Shown in pieces: positions 1-8,013 of a stretch of 32,330 nucleotides of DNA. Each line of letters starts with the position of its first letter. Position 1 is the stretch's first letter. The notes below the pieces were generated by a model. The model saw only the letters and a list, made by a program, of their open reading frames with translations. It was not told the origin of the DNA and did not search any database. The DNA is from Candidatus Marithrix sp. (GTDB taxonomy: Bacteria; Pseudomonadota; Gammaproteobacteria; Beggiatoales; Beggiatoaceae): NCBI GenBank assembly GCA_016744775.1, contig JADGDS010000010.1, positions 1 to 32,330 on the forward strand, given 5' to 3'. The translations under genes were made by a program, and so were the position numbers.

Positions 1-352
1 TGGTCAGAGTGTCCGGGTGCTTGGCTCCTAACACCTCTTTGCGAAGACGATAGCCTTGTTCATACAAAGGCAAGGCTTCATTGAGGCGGCCTACGGAATT
101 ATAAATAGCCGCCAAATTATTCAGACTGACCAGAGTGTCCGGGTCTTTTCCCCCTAAAATGGTTTTTCTTATTTTGAAAGCTTTTTCCGCTAAAGCTAAT
201 GCGTTTTGAAATTTTCCTTGTTGATAATATTGAATTAGTTGCTGATTATAGCTTTCAGCCAATTCTAATTGTTCTTTCTGAGTAGCCGCTTGGGCAAATG
301 AAACCATTAAACCCAAACATATTCCAATCAACCATTTTTTTTTCAATTTCAT
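1..352 (-). CDS. Secreted TPR-repeat protein, N-terminal part (runs off left edge)
   Basis: Reading leftward from an ATG at 352-350 there is an open frame of 117 codons to the window edge. It starts with a clear signal peptide: Lys-rich n-region MKLKKK, a hydrophobic stretch, and a likely cleavage after SFAQA. From about residue 40 it shows tetratricopeptide repeats of the 42-residue kinesin-light-chain type. Diagnostic segments are ALALAEKAFKIRKTILG, DPDTLVSLNNLAAIYNSVGR and LNEALPLYEQGYRLRKEVLG, followed by the start of the next KHPDTLT unit. TPRs of this kind are protein-interaction scaffolds, and the export signal places this one in the periplasm or outside. No output domain is visible because the C-terminus is outside the window, so only the scaffold role can be inferred. 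Confidence 0.85.
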   Translation of the reverse strand, partial: MKLKKKWLIGICLGLMVSFAQAATQKEQLELAESYNQQLIQYYQQGKFQNALALAEKAFKIRKTILGGKDPDTLVSLNNLAAIYNSVGRLNEALPLYEQGYRLRKEVLGAKHPDTLT

Positions 353-407
353 AATATAATCCTCTAAATAACTGATGTTACCTACTCTCATTAATTTCTA
401 TTTTATC

Positions 408-456
408 AATTGCCCCTGAAAGGGGTTGACATACCAGCCTAGGGCAACGCCCTAGG
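408..456. repeat. REP-type double palindrome, left of transposase
   Basis: Two adjacent palindromes: cccctgaaagggg at 413-425 and cctagggcaacgccctagg at 438-456. The same pair occurs in inverted order and orientation to the right of the transposase gene (980-1023). The gene is therefore bracketed by inverted copies. Confidence 0.8.
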
Positions 457-469
457 TAGTTTATAATTT

Positions 470-922
470 TCAATTCCAAATATATTGTTCATCATATTCA
501 ATCTGGTATTTTTGGAGCATTTGCAAAAATTCATTCTCAAAAGTCATGTTATGATGATGCTCATGTTGCCTATCAATGTAATTTATCAAAGTTTCCAATT
601 GAGATTGTCCAAGAGAAAAAGCACCATAACCCGCTTGCCATGAAAAATTTTGACAATCAGTATGTTGATCCTTAATCCATTTTGAAGAAGATTTTTTAAC
701 TTCTTCAAGCAATTTACTTATTGTCATTGTACGTGGCAATGTACAAGCAATATGCACATGATTTGCAGTTCCACCAACACGAAAAGCATTGCTACCATTA
801 GCACGACAAACACCAGCTAAATAGGCATGAAGTTTATTTTCAATTGCATTTGGAATAATATTAGCTCGATTTTTGGTGCTAAATACTAAATGCAATAATA
901 TTTTTGATAATGATTGAGCCAT
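470..922 (-). CDS. REP-associated tyrosine transposase (RAYT, IS200-like Y1 family)
   Basis: This 150-residue protein has the hallmarks of a Y1 HUH single-strand transposase. The metal-binding HUH motif is HVH at residues 55-57 within NHVHIAC, and the catalytic tyrosine is Y115 in LINYIDRQHEHHH. Length is typical of IS200/IS605 TnpA proteins (about 140-160 residues). No TnpB/IscB partner is present. It is flanked by inverted copies of a double palindrome (408-456 and 980-1023), with a further damaged copy at 1075-1133. This is the arrangement described for RAYTs, domesticated transposases that act on REP palindromes in single-stranded DNA. The start ATG at 922 fits the family N-terminus. The frame is intact, so activity is possible. 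Whether this locus is a mobile element or a fixed RAYT gene cannot be told from one copy. Confidence 0.85.
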   Translation of the reverse strand: MAQSLSKILLHLVFSTKNRANIIPNAIENKLHAYLAGVCRANGSNAFRVGGTANHVHIACTLPRTMTISKLLEEVKKSSSKWIKDQHTDCQNFSWQAGYGAFSLGQSQLETLINYIDRQHEHHHNMTFENEFLQMLQKYQIEYDEQYIWN

Positions 923-970
923 TCTGAATACCTGATATTATGTATCGCCCTTTCAGGGCTAAAATTTTAA

Positions 971-1046
971 ATAAACTCACCTAGGGCGTTGCCCTAGGCT
1001 GGTATGTTAGCCCCTTTCAGGGGTAATATTGTTTATCCACGTCATT
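971..1046. repeat. REP-type double palindrome, right of transposase (copy 2)
   Basis: Contains cctagggcgttgccctagg (980-998) and cccctttcagggg (1011-1023), then taatattgtttatccacgtc. It is the inverted counterpart of 408-456 and a direct repeat of the block at 1066-1156. A further small hairpin, gccctttcagggc, lies just before it at 948-960. Confidence 0.75.
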
Positions 1047-1065
1047 CGCTGTACTCATATTTTAA

Positions 1066-1156
1066 ACAAATTCACCTAGGGCGTTGCCCTCCCGAGATTA
1101 GGAGGGACCTTGTATGTTAGCCCCTTTCAGGGGCAATATTGTTTATTCACGTCATT
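1066..1156. repeat. REP-type double palindrome, copy 3, with internal replacement
   Basis: Direct repeat of 971-1046. The first palindrome is interrupted: after cctagggcgttgccct (1075-1090) the expected 'aggctg' is replaced by about 21 bp (1091-1111) that form their own small hairpin (ccctcc...ggaggga). The sequence then resumes with gtatgttag and cccctttcagggg (1121-1133). The block runs up to the stop codon of the next minus-strand gene at 1152. Confidence 0.7.
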
Positions 1157-2039
1157 CACACAACTCAAAATCATTCTCAGCTAAATCATCCATTAAATTC
1201 TGTTTAGCCTCACTATCTGGCATCAAACTAAGCTGCCGCCAAATCTCTAATCGCCAATTTCTATCACAATCCGCTAACAATGGAACTAAGTTTTCCATTG
1301 AGTCAATAACATTAGGCAATGCCGTCACCACCAATGGTTTTTGACAAATCCAACTATTGTCATCATTACAATCTGAACTATTGGCAGATTGAATTGTTAA
1401 TTTGTATTTGGAACCGATTTTAGTATCAGGCAAAGTCAAAGAAAATTCAGGTTTTTCTAATTGTTTATCTACAATTACCTTACCCAAAGCATCTTTAACA
1501 GTCAATTTATACGGTGCTTTTCCACCATACCAAAAAAGAGGAATTGCAGTATTATCTGCTGATAGAAAAAATTCATAATCTGAACCATCACTAGCTGCCA
1601 GCGGCATCTTGATAGGGTTAGAATTGTCAACTCCTTTAGTAGCCACTACTGTAATTGTGTCATCTGATTCTGTCTCTGTAAACAGTTCAAACCAACTATG
1701 AAATTTAGTTTTAAACTTGCACCATGTTTGACAAGGTTTAACTAATGCAACAACTTCATATGATGAACCAGCTTCAACTGTTTGCCTTTTATTACTCTGA
1801 TACTTGATATGAATCTGTGAAATAGATTTAGGCAGCTTAACCACATCACCGGGGCATAATCTACGATTAAAGAAACTAGCTTTCTCAGGCTTGTTACCAG
1901 CTCGATAAATATCAACTTGATTAATACCATTAAAAGGATGGATTTTAGCGACAAAATCGCAATCAAGGGCAAAAGTATTGTTCATACTTAAGCTAAAAAT
2001 AACTAACATATAAAACACATAGATTCTATGAAACATCAT
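1152..2039 (-). CDS. Exported protein of unknown function, coupled to CHASE2 gene
   Basis: The 295-residue product begins with a signal peptide (hydrophobic FYMLVIFSLSM, likely cleavage near NTFA-LD). The mature part is predicted periplasmic. It contains several cysteines (for example LDCD, RRLCPGD, KPCQTWCKF, DCNDDNSWICQK, LADCDRNW and the terminal FELCE) that could form disulfides. The middle (about 140-220) reads like a beta-sandwich (ADNTAIPLFWYGGKAPYKLTV). I recognise no named domain. Its start codon overlaps the stop of the upstream CHASE2 gene in the four bases ATGA (2036-2039), so the two are almost certainly co-translated. The natural inference is that it works with the CHASE2 protein in the periplasm, as a ligand-binding or accessory subunit. 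Confidence 0.75.
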   Translation of the reverse strand: MMFHRIYVFYMLVIFSLSMNNTFALDCDFVAKIHPFNGINQVDIYRAGNKPEKASFFNRRLCPGDVVKLPKSISQIHIKYQSNKRQTVEAGSSYEVVALVKPCQTWCKFKTKFHSWFELFTETESDDTITVVATKGVDNSNPIKMPLAASDGSDYEFFLSADNTAIPLFWYGGKAPYKLTVKDALGKVIVDKQLEKPEFSLTLPDTKIGSKYKLTIQSANSSDCNDDNSWICQKPLVVTALPNVIDSMENLVPLLADCDRNWRLEIWRQLSLMPDSEAKQNLMDDLAENDFELCE

Positions 2040-3502
2040 TTACTCCTATCTTTTAAATATCTTATTGAAGACTCAATAAGAGATATTATGGTCTGTATGA
2101 ATTGAATAGTCAACAGCGGCAAGGCTATATCAACACCGGTACCATGATGCAAAGCTTGTCCGCTTAAAATTGATAATACCATAAATACAATAAAGGTACT
2201 AAAGAAAAAGGCTCGAACAATTCCATACCATGCAAAACACACAGTGGCAATAAAAATCACAAACAAAGAAACCATAATTTTATAGTAAATATCTTGTAAT
2301 TTAAATTGCCCAAATCGCAATAGAGTATCAACAGCATTAGCCAATACATATACACCACTAACAAAATTATCGCGAATGGGAATTGGATGGAAATCGCCAC
2401 TATCTTGATGAGTAACTCCAATAAATACAATTTGATTAGCCACATCTGCTCCATGCTTCAAAATCCTCAAAGCAGTATTGGTATCAATCAATTGTCGTCG
2501 TTGCGAATTAAATTCATCATAAGGAGCAAAACGATAAACCACGCGCTCCGTGTCACGCCCAGCGGCTAAATCAATAATATGTTCATCATCACTGATTCCA
2601 TTTTTTGGCGGTAACTGAATAGTCAAATCTGGACAGTTTTGGGCTTGACATAATTTAGGAATCGTCGTAGCGGCAGCTTGATCACAACTTAATTTATTTG
2701 CCCAATTATTCAATTTTTGCTTAAAAGCGCGAATAACTTCAGCGGCATTTTTATCAGCATATAATTGCCCCAAAGCGACTAATAATTGCATAGAAGGCAC
2801 CACAGACAAATGCTCATCCTGACACACCAAGGAAGCTAATTGCCAGCGTCGTCGAATCTGATCAGATTCAATTTTAAAAAAAGTCGAACTCCAAAATATA
2901 TTTTTCTCCTCAATCAACACCTTATCCAAAAACGACGGTGGGCGAACTAAAAAACTTTCATCATCTGACATATAAGCCCGCGTCAAAATAATCAAAGGAG
3001 CCTTATCATCCTCACGATCATTAAGATATTTTAAATAATCAGCCAATTCCTTATCAGCCCCAACAGCAGATTTTCCAGCCTCATGAATAAAACCATCACT
3101 CCACCACGACAACTGAATATCCACCGCAATAACACTAGCACCACCATCAACAGCCGCCTCAATCAAATGCTTCAACTTATCACGCGGAGTCAAAACCGGC
3201 GAACCCCAAGCACGATAAGCCTGCTGATCAATCTCAATCAAAGCCATCCTTTGCATAGGCTGATTATTGGCAACACGCGGAGTAAAATCACTATGCCAAT
3301 ACATCACATAATCTAATACTTGATCTTTTTTGTTCTTAAAAAACATCAAATCTTCGAGAAAAACCAAAGCAATTATCACCGCAGTGGCTATACCAAAATT
3401 AACCAAATATTTTTTGAAGGGTGGAAATTGTTTCGGAGTCAGTAAAAAATAAAGGAGGCGGAGGAGGGTTAAAAAGATTGAATCAAATTTTTTTATTTTC
3501 AT
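2036..3502 (-). CDS. CHASE2-domain membrane protein without an output domain
   Basis: From the preferred start (ATG at 3502) the product is 488 residues. A first membrane segment (VNFGIATAVIIALVFLED) is followed by a long extracytoplasmic region with CHASE2 features: ALIEIDQQAYRAWGSP, LIEAAVDGGASVIAVDIQL, QIVFIGVTHQDSGDFHPIP and GVYVLANAVDTLLR. The C-terminus has about three hydrophobic segments (YYKIMVSLFVIFIATVCFAW, FFFSTFIVFMVLSILSG, ALPLLTIQFIQTIISLI) and then stops after a short basic tail. CHASE2 is an extracellular sensor usually fused to kinases, cyclases or GGDEF domains, and none is attached here. An upstream start at 3544 would add 14 residues, but they lie inside a palindrome (3520-3601), so I reject it. 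The stop overlaps the start of the exported protein at 1152-2039. Confidence 0.85.
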   Translation of the reverse strand: MKIKKFDSIFLTLLRLLYFLLTPKQFPPFKKYLVNFGIATAVIIALVFLEDLMFFKNKKDQVLDYVMYWHSDFTPRVANNQPMQRMALIEIDQQAYRAWGSPVLTPRDKLKHLIEAAVDGGASVIAVDIQLSWWSDGFIHEAGKSAVGADKELADYLKYLNDREDDKAPLIILTRAYMSDDESFLVRPPSFLDKVLIEEKNIFWSSTFFKIESDQIRRRWQLASLVCQDEHLSVVPSMQLLVALGQLYADKNAAEVIRAFKQKLNNWANKLSCDQAAATTIPKLCQAQNCPDLTIQLPPKNGISDDEHIIDLAAGRDTERVVYRFAPYDEFNSQRRQLIDTNTALRILKHGADVANQIVFIGVTHQDSGDFHPIPIRDNFVSGVYVLANAVDTLLRFGQFKLQDIYYKIMVSLFVIFIATVCFAWYGIVRAFFFSTFIVFMVLSILSGQALHHGTGVDIALPLLTIQFIQTIISLIESSIRYLKDRSK

Positions 3503-3519
3503 ATTAATTCCATTGTTAG

Positions 3520-3601
3520 AACTACAGGGATTGCATTTTAGCAAAGATTATATTCCTATATATATTACTATTATCCTTGCTTACATGCAATCCCTGTAGT
3601 T
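3520..3601. repeat. Inverted repeat with 17-bp arms upstream of CHASE2 gene
   Basis: Arms 3520-3536 (aactacagggattgcat) and 3585-3601 (atgcaatccctgtagtt) are exact reverse complements around a 48-bp AT-rich centre. It resembles a miniature element or long hairpin in the 5' leader of the CHASE2 operon. Confidence 0.75.
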
Positions 3602-3623
3602 TTTTCATAATCGTTCCTTGCTT

Positions 3624-3700
3624 AATTCGTTTATTCCGTAAATTCGTTGTACTTAATTATAAAATGCAATAGTACAACGAATTTACGGAATAAACGAATT
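3624..3700. mobile_element. 77-bp palindromic miniature element, copy 1
   Basis: Two 30-bp arms (3624-3653 and 3671-3700) are exact reverse complements around a 17-bp centre. The core is ttattccgtaaattcgttgt. A second copy with one arm mismatch lies at 19574-19648. Dispersal of the same long palindrome points to a non-autonomous mobile or REP-like element. No gene is inside. Confidence 0.75.
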
Positions 3701-3770
3701 TAAAAAAATCAAGGAATTAATCTTAAGTCAATGGCATTGACGCTGGCGCGTGGGAACTAGAAATAAATAA

Positions 3771-6218
3771 CTATTGCATCAACATTTGTTGCGCTCCATC
3801 AGGATAAATAATTAAAACATTATCATTATTTTCTTGAATTTCAATCTCAGTATTACTTGGCTTATCTCCCTGAATCACTTGATAATCTAAACCACCTAGC
3901 AAAATATCATCCGCGCTTAAATCCAATTGTTCTGCAATTTCTAATAAGACAGACATATTCGCAGGCGCAGGATATAGTATCTGTTCACGCTTTTGTCCAA
4001 GTTCATCTTCAAATACCAAAGCAATAAGATTGTCTTTATTAATCAAACCAATAGGAGTTTCTTTATCTATAACTTTTGAAGCCAAATCTGGTCTGCCACT
4101 ATACCACATCTTTTCTGTGGCTGGCACTTGAATATTACCCGTTTGAGTAATACGTACTGTTGGAAGATTCAAATTTGATAAAGCTGTTTCTAATGCCGCT
4201 GGAGCTTGTACTGCTGGTTGTGCTAAGACTTCTATTTTTATTGAAGTTTGAAAAGACACAGTTTGACCAACAGAAAGTTGTAAACTAGATGATTTAGATG
4301 TAGCTTGTATTTGAAGTGGATTAACTGCATAGCGAATGCCTTCTATATCAAGATAGACATAACCTGTATCATGTTGTTTGATAGTTAATTTTGATGAAAC
4401 AATTTCAGGAATACGATTGATAGCTGCTAATATACCCTTACCATTTACCACAGGATCCGCTGATAAATCAATATTAAAGCCAATTTTTGGTAAAGTATTT
4501 GTTAGATCAACACCAGTTGGAATATTTTCTATTGAAGTAAAACGTACTCCAATACCTAAAGTAACATTAATAGGAAATTCTACGCCATCAGCAATTATAA
4601 CATTAGTTAATTGACTTTTTGGTTCAATAATCAAATGTTGTAATACAGCCGGAGAATCCTTATCCCCTTGAATTTTACCAGCCAGTCTGCCACCAGCAAT
4701 ACTGGTATTTTTACCTAAAACAACATTTTGAATTATTGTCGCAGAACCGGTTACTCTAATTTTTCCTTCTAATCTGCCACCATTTACCGACGCTCCACGT
4801 AATTCTACATCAGTTAAAATAATATCTGATGGTAATATTACATTTTGTTCTAAAATTACATTGCTTAAGTGTGCTGATGCTAGCACTTCTACATTATTTA
4901 ATACAGCGGGTGAATCTTTATCACCTTCAATCCTTCCTCCAATTTTACCACCTTCTATACGAGTATCAACATCTAAAGAAACATCTTTAATTATGCCAGC
5001 ATTTTTAATCGTGCCGCTAACAATAACATTGCTTACTTCTGCTGATTCTAACACTTCTACATTATTTAATACAGCAGGTGAATCTTTATCACCTTCAATC
5101 TTACCAGCAACTTTACCACCTTCTATACGAGTATCAGCATCTAAAGAAACATCTTTAATTATTATGCCATCATCAATTATGATATCTGGTTCTATATTCC
5201 ATTCATAACTAGCCGCTGTTAAATCAACATTACCAGCCTTATCAATAGCTCGTACTTCAAATTTATGTAAACCATCTTTTAAATTATAATAATCAATTGA
5301 TTGATTACATATATCAAAATTAGCTAAATCAAGTTTACATTCATAACTTAATGCCTCATCACCTGAAAACTCAAAGTGAGCATCTTTTTTATTGCTTGAT
5401 TTTGGAGGTTTGGAATTAATAATCGTATTAGGTGGTGTTTTATCAATATTATAAATTTCACCTTCAGTAAAACTAGCTTTAAGCGGCAAAGTACCATTAC
5501 TAATAGTACCATTATCAATTAAATTTAACTGTAAATTACCATCACCAGTACCAGTATTTACTGTAACAGTATAAATATCATTATTACCAATGACGCTGAT
5601 GATAGAAGCATTATTCACTGTCGAATTGATAGTAAAATCCATCGCATCAACGCCGATAACAGCTTCATCAAATATTACTCTAAAATCAAGCTGATTTAAA
5701 TTACTAAGACTAGAATTGACTCGCTCAATGGCAACAACACTAGGGCAAATCGCACCACCAGATTTAGCACCAGATAAGATAGCTGCACCCTTACATTCCT
5801 CATAAGCATATTCCAAGATATGCCAAGTATCATTTTTAAGTTCTACCTTAAGCCAACCATAATGTTCTCCATTTTTAAAACCTAAATATTGCGCACCCTG
5901 ATTCCACCATAATTTAGCTTCACCATCATGAGTCAGAAGCCCACATAGAATTTCCTCAGATTCAAAGTTAGCATTTGGACCAATTTCAGTAGAGATTAAA
6001 CCCGGCTGACAATACATATCATCAGCCATCAACTGAAATTCAGACGAACCAATAGCTTTAGCCATCTTCATTTGCCAAATGCCACCCTTAAAATCTAATA
6101 ACACTCTTAAATCGACGCGCAATGTAAGCTCTGACTTAGCATCTACTGGTTCCCAATAGATACTAGCCTGTGCATTAATAGTTAGTAAAAATATTAAAAA
6201 GAATGACTTAAATAGCAT
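3771..6218 (-). CDS. Large exported repeat protein, adhesin-like, with beta-helix-type repeats
   Basis: The product is 815 residues from the preferred ATG at 6218, with a signal peptide (MLFKSFFLIFLLTINAQA). The N-terminal 150 residues are unassigned. They are followed by Ig-like segments (FRVIFDEAVIGVDAMDFTI; then TPPNTIINSKPP with FEFSGDEALSYECKLD and FEVRAIDKAGNVD, a common extracellular Ig-like form). Residues about 350-560 carry repeats built on IIKDVSLDADTRIEGGKVAG, KIEGDKDSPAVLNNVEVL and SNVIVSG. The first two are 56-residue near-copies and later ones are degenerate. Short alternating hydrophobic turns of this kind suggest a right-handed beta-helix. The C-terminal 250 residues are unassigned. 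A GTG start at 6236 is possible but reads through a palindrome. GAGAAG just before the ATG looks like its ribosome-binding site and comes from that palindrome. Likely a surface or matrix protein. Confidence 0.75.
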   Translation of the reverse strand: MLFKSFFLIFLLTINAQASIYWEPVDAKSELTLRVDLRVLLDFKGGIWQMKMAKAIGSSEFQLMADDMYCQPGLISTEIGPNANFESEEILCGLLTHDGEAKLWWNQGAQYLGFKNGEHYGWLKVELKNDTWHILEYAYEECKGAAILSGAKSGGAICPSVVAIERVNSSLSNLNQLDFRVIFDEAVIGVDAMDFTINSTVNNASIISVIGNNDIYTVTVNTGTGDGNLQLNLIDNGTISNGTLPLKASFTEGEIYNIDKTPPNTIINSKPPKSSNKKDAHFEFSGDEALSYECKLDLANFDICNQSIDYYNLKDGLHKFEVRAIDKAGNVDLTAASYEWNIEPDIIIDDGIIIKDVSLDADTRIEGGKVAGKIEGDKDSPAVLNNVEVLESAEVSNVIVSGTIKNAGIIKDVSLDVDTRIEGGKIGGRIEGDKDSPAVLNNVEVLASAHLSNVILEQNVILPSDIILTDVELRGASVNGGRLEGKIRVTGSATIIQNVVLGKNTSIAGGRLAGKIQGDKDSPAVLQHLIIEPKSQLTNVIIADGVEFPINVTLGIGVRFTSIENIPTGVDLTNTLPKIGFNIDLSADPVVNGKGILAAINRIPEIVSSKLTIKQHDTGYVYLDIEGIRYAVNPLQIQATSKSSSLQLSVGQTVSFQTSIKIEVLAQPAVQAPAALETALSNLNLPTVRITQTGNIQVPATEKMWYSGRPDLASKVIDKETPIGLINKDNLIALVFEDELGQKREQILYPAPANMSVLLEIAEQLDLSADDILLGGLDYQVIQGDKPSNTEIEIQENNDNVLIIYPDGAQQMLMQ
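4884..5167. repeat. 168-bp internal tandem repeat in the adhesin-like gene
   Basis: Segments beginning at 4884 and 5052 (both cacttctacattatttaata, spaced 168 bp) are nearly identical over about 115 bp. They encode the 56-residue repeat units. Differences are mostly single bases, consistent with recent duplication or gene conversion. Confidence 0.8.
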
Positions 6219-6225
6219 AATACTT

Positions 6226-6323
6226 CTCGTTCCCACGCTCCAGCGTGGGAATGCATGTACTGACGCTCCAGCGTCAAGTGAAGACTCGGCACATTCGTTA
6301 CCACGCTGGAGCGTGGTAACGAG
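6226..6323. repeat. BIME-like inverted repeat ('cgttcccacgctccagcg' family)
   Basis: Outer arms ctcgttcccacgctccagcg (from 6226) and the near reverse complement ending at 6323 (ctggagcgtggtaacgag) enclose a smaller hairpin, tgacgctccagcgtca. It is the same family as 19656-19785, with partial copies at 3731-3753 and 17740-17760. It lies between the adhesin-like gene and the first subtilase and touches the start of the former. Confidence 0.8.
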
Positions 6324-6331
6324 AAAAACTA

Positions 6332-7948
6332 TTATTCAACAGTATATAAAAAATTATATTCTTTCAAATGAAATATTTCTGACGATAAAGGCAATTGTTT
6401 TAAAGTGGCTTCAAACACTTGTATTGGTCCGGGAATTATTATTCCTGATGGTAATTTTATTGTAGATGGCATATCAATAAAAGGAATATACATAGTTCTT
6501 GTTTCATATGAATATTTAGCATGACATTCATTTTCTTGATCTAACATTTTGATAAATTTCACAGTTTCTGGAATTACTGTAAAATCATCAACTCCTTCTA
6601 GCATTTGCAATTCAGCCTTTACAATTGCTGTTTCATTAGTATATTCTTGGCTAAGATTATCTAATAAAGGAATTTCTAAAAATGGTAGTTTAAGTCTTTT
6701 GTCTTCATAGATTGCATGTTCACAACTTGTTTGAGCAATTAAAGGAGATACGCAAGAATTGATTGCTTTATATAGATTTAATCTACCACCGCTAACCATT
6801 TTAGAAGTGAAAGGGGCGATTTGATCCACAGATTCTAAAATAATTTGCTTTACTTGAGTAAGGCTTAACTGTGGACATTTAGACCATAGTAAACTAATTG
6901 CACCTGAGACGTGAGGTGTTGCCATAGAGCTACCACTTAGTGATTTATAGCTGTTAGAAGGAATGGTGCTATAAATCTCTACTCCGGGTGCGCTAATATC
7001 TACCGTTGTTAATCCATAATTAGAAAACGCGGCTAAATTATCCTGTTCATCATTTGCCGCTACTGAAATAATATTATTCAAATCATAACTTGCAGGATAA
7101 ATAGGATTGCTATCATTATCATTACCAAAATCATTACCAGCCGCCGCTATAAATAAACTATTCTCAGCCTCTTCAATAGCATCAGCCAATGCTTGAGATT
7201 TACAGCCCATACAACCCCAACTATTATTACTAATTTGGGCACCCATTTTTGCGGCATATTGAATTGCTGAAATAGCATCAGCTAGCGTACCAGTACCATT
7301 AGCTTTTAAAAATTTGACTGCCATAAGTTTAGCAGTAGAACTAACTGCTGTGATAATACCAGCAACGTGTGTACCATGAGAATTATCATCAAACGGATCA
7401 CCATTGCCATTCGCAAAATCACAACCATATATATCATCAACACAACCATTAGCATCATCATCAATGCCATTATCCGCAATTTCATTAGTGTTTTTCCACA
7501 TATTAGCGGCTAAATCTGGATGGGTATAATCAATACCAGTGTCAATTACTGCCACTATCACTGAATTTTTATAGTTGAAATTCCAAGCATCAGGCGCGTT
7601 AATCTGATTCAAATTCCATAATGCTAGCTGATTAATTTTAATTAAAAAATTGGGTTCTATATATTCAACTCTAGGATCACTTCTTAACTGTCGTAAGATT
7701 CTGCTTCGATTGATTGATTTAGTATTATCTGATTTGATTTCCCAAAGCTCAGCTCCGATATTATTAAACTTCTTAATCGTTAATAATCCTAAACTTTGTT
7801 GGATGGCAGGAACATCTAATTGACTACCATATGGTGTTAATTTGATGATGAATTGATTTGGAACGGATTCTGGTTGTAGCTCTTCTCCCCATGCGCTAAA
7901 TGTTGTGATTATTAGCGAAATAAGAAATATTATTTTTAATATATTCAT
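6332..7948 (-). CDS. Secreted subtilisin-like serine protease (S8 family), short paralogue
   Basis: This 538-residue preproenzyme starts with a signal peptide (ILKIIFLISLIITTFSAWG). An inhibitor-like propeptide follows (about 28-105, PNQFIIKL to VEYIEPNFLI), then a peptidase S8 domain (about 108-400). The catalytic triad is Asp136 in AVIDTGID, His191 in HGTHVAG and Ser341 in GSSMATPHVSG, with oxyanion Asn272 in AAAGN. An Asp-rich calcium-type loop, GIDDDANGCVDD, sits at 161-172. The last 130 residues (409-538) form a module shared with the protease encoded next to it: CEHA near the start, ECHAKYSY, GPIQVFEA and EIFHLKEY. A GAGGA ribosome-binding site precedes the ATG. It lies 65 bp downstream of its longer paralogue in the same orientation, so the pair probably arose by gene duplication. 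Predicted extracellular or cell-surface protease. Confidence 0.92.
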   Translation of the reverse strand: MNILKIIFLISLIITTFSAWGEELQPESVPNQFIIKLTPYGSQLDVPAIQQSLGLLTIKKFNNIGAELWEIKSDNTKSINRSRILRQLRSDPRVEYIEPNFLIKINQLALWNLNQINAPDAWNFNYKNSVIVAVIDTGIDYTHPDLAANMWKNTNEIADNGIDDDANGCVDDIYGCDFANGNGDPFDDNSHGTHVAGIITAVSSTAKLMAVKFLKANGTGTLADAISAIQYAAKMGAQISNNSWGCMGCKSQALADAIEEAENSLFIAAAGNDFGNDNDSNPIYPASYDLNNIISVAANDEQDNLAAFSNYGLTTVDISAPGVEIYSTIPSNSYKSLSGSSMATPHVSGAISLLWSKCPQLSLTQVKQIILESVDQIAPFTSKMVSGGRLNLYKAINSCVSPLIAQTSCEHAIYEDKRLKLPFLEIPLLDNLSQEYTNETAIVKAELQMLEGVDDFTVIPETVKFIKMLDQENECHAKYSYETRTMYIPFIDMPSTIKLPSGIIIPGPIQVFEATLKQLPLSSEIFHLKEYNFLYTVE

Positions 7949-7969
7949 AAGAATCAGTCCTCAGCTATC

Positions 7970-8002
7970 AGACCTGTCAGGTTTTAAAAACCTGACAGGT
8001 CT
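7970..8002. repeat. Perfect palindrome between the two subtilase genes
   Basis: Arms agacctgtcaggtttt (7970-7985) and its exact reverse complement (7987-8002) around a single base. It lies 12 bp after the stop of the upstream protease gene, so the transcript would form a strong stem there. There is no following T-run on the minus strand, so it is more likely a dispersed palindrome or RNA-stabilising stem than a classical terminator. Confidence 0.7.
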
Positions 8003-8013
8003 TTAGAGCAAAA

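Noticed and set aside
971..1156. Possible CRISPR-like repeats
   Set aside because: Only two direct units with palindromes and no regular spacers. They match the inverted unit on the other side of the Y1 transposase, so they are REP units.
3503..3544. Upstream start for the CHASE2 gene
   Set aside because: The extra 14 residues are encoded by a long palindrome and precede a better start followed by a normal basic/hydrophobic N-terminus.
4861..5208. Plus-strand open frame inside the adhesin-like gene
   Set aside because: It is the antisense of the 56-residue repeats, with no start signal or protein-like composition.
7970..8002. Classical rho-independent terminator for the long subtilase
   Set aside because: The stem is strong but no U-run follows on the minus strand. 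Kept only as a palindromic repeat.
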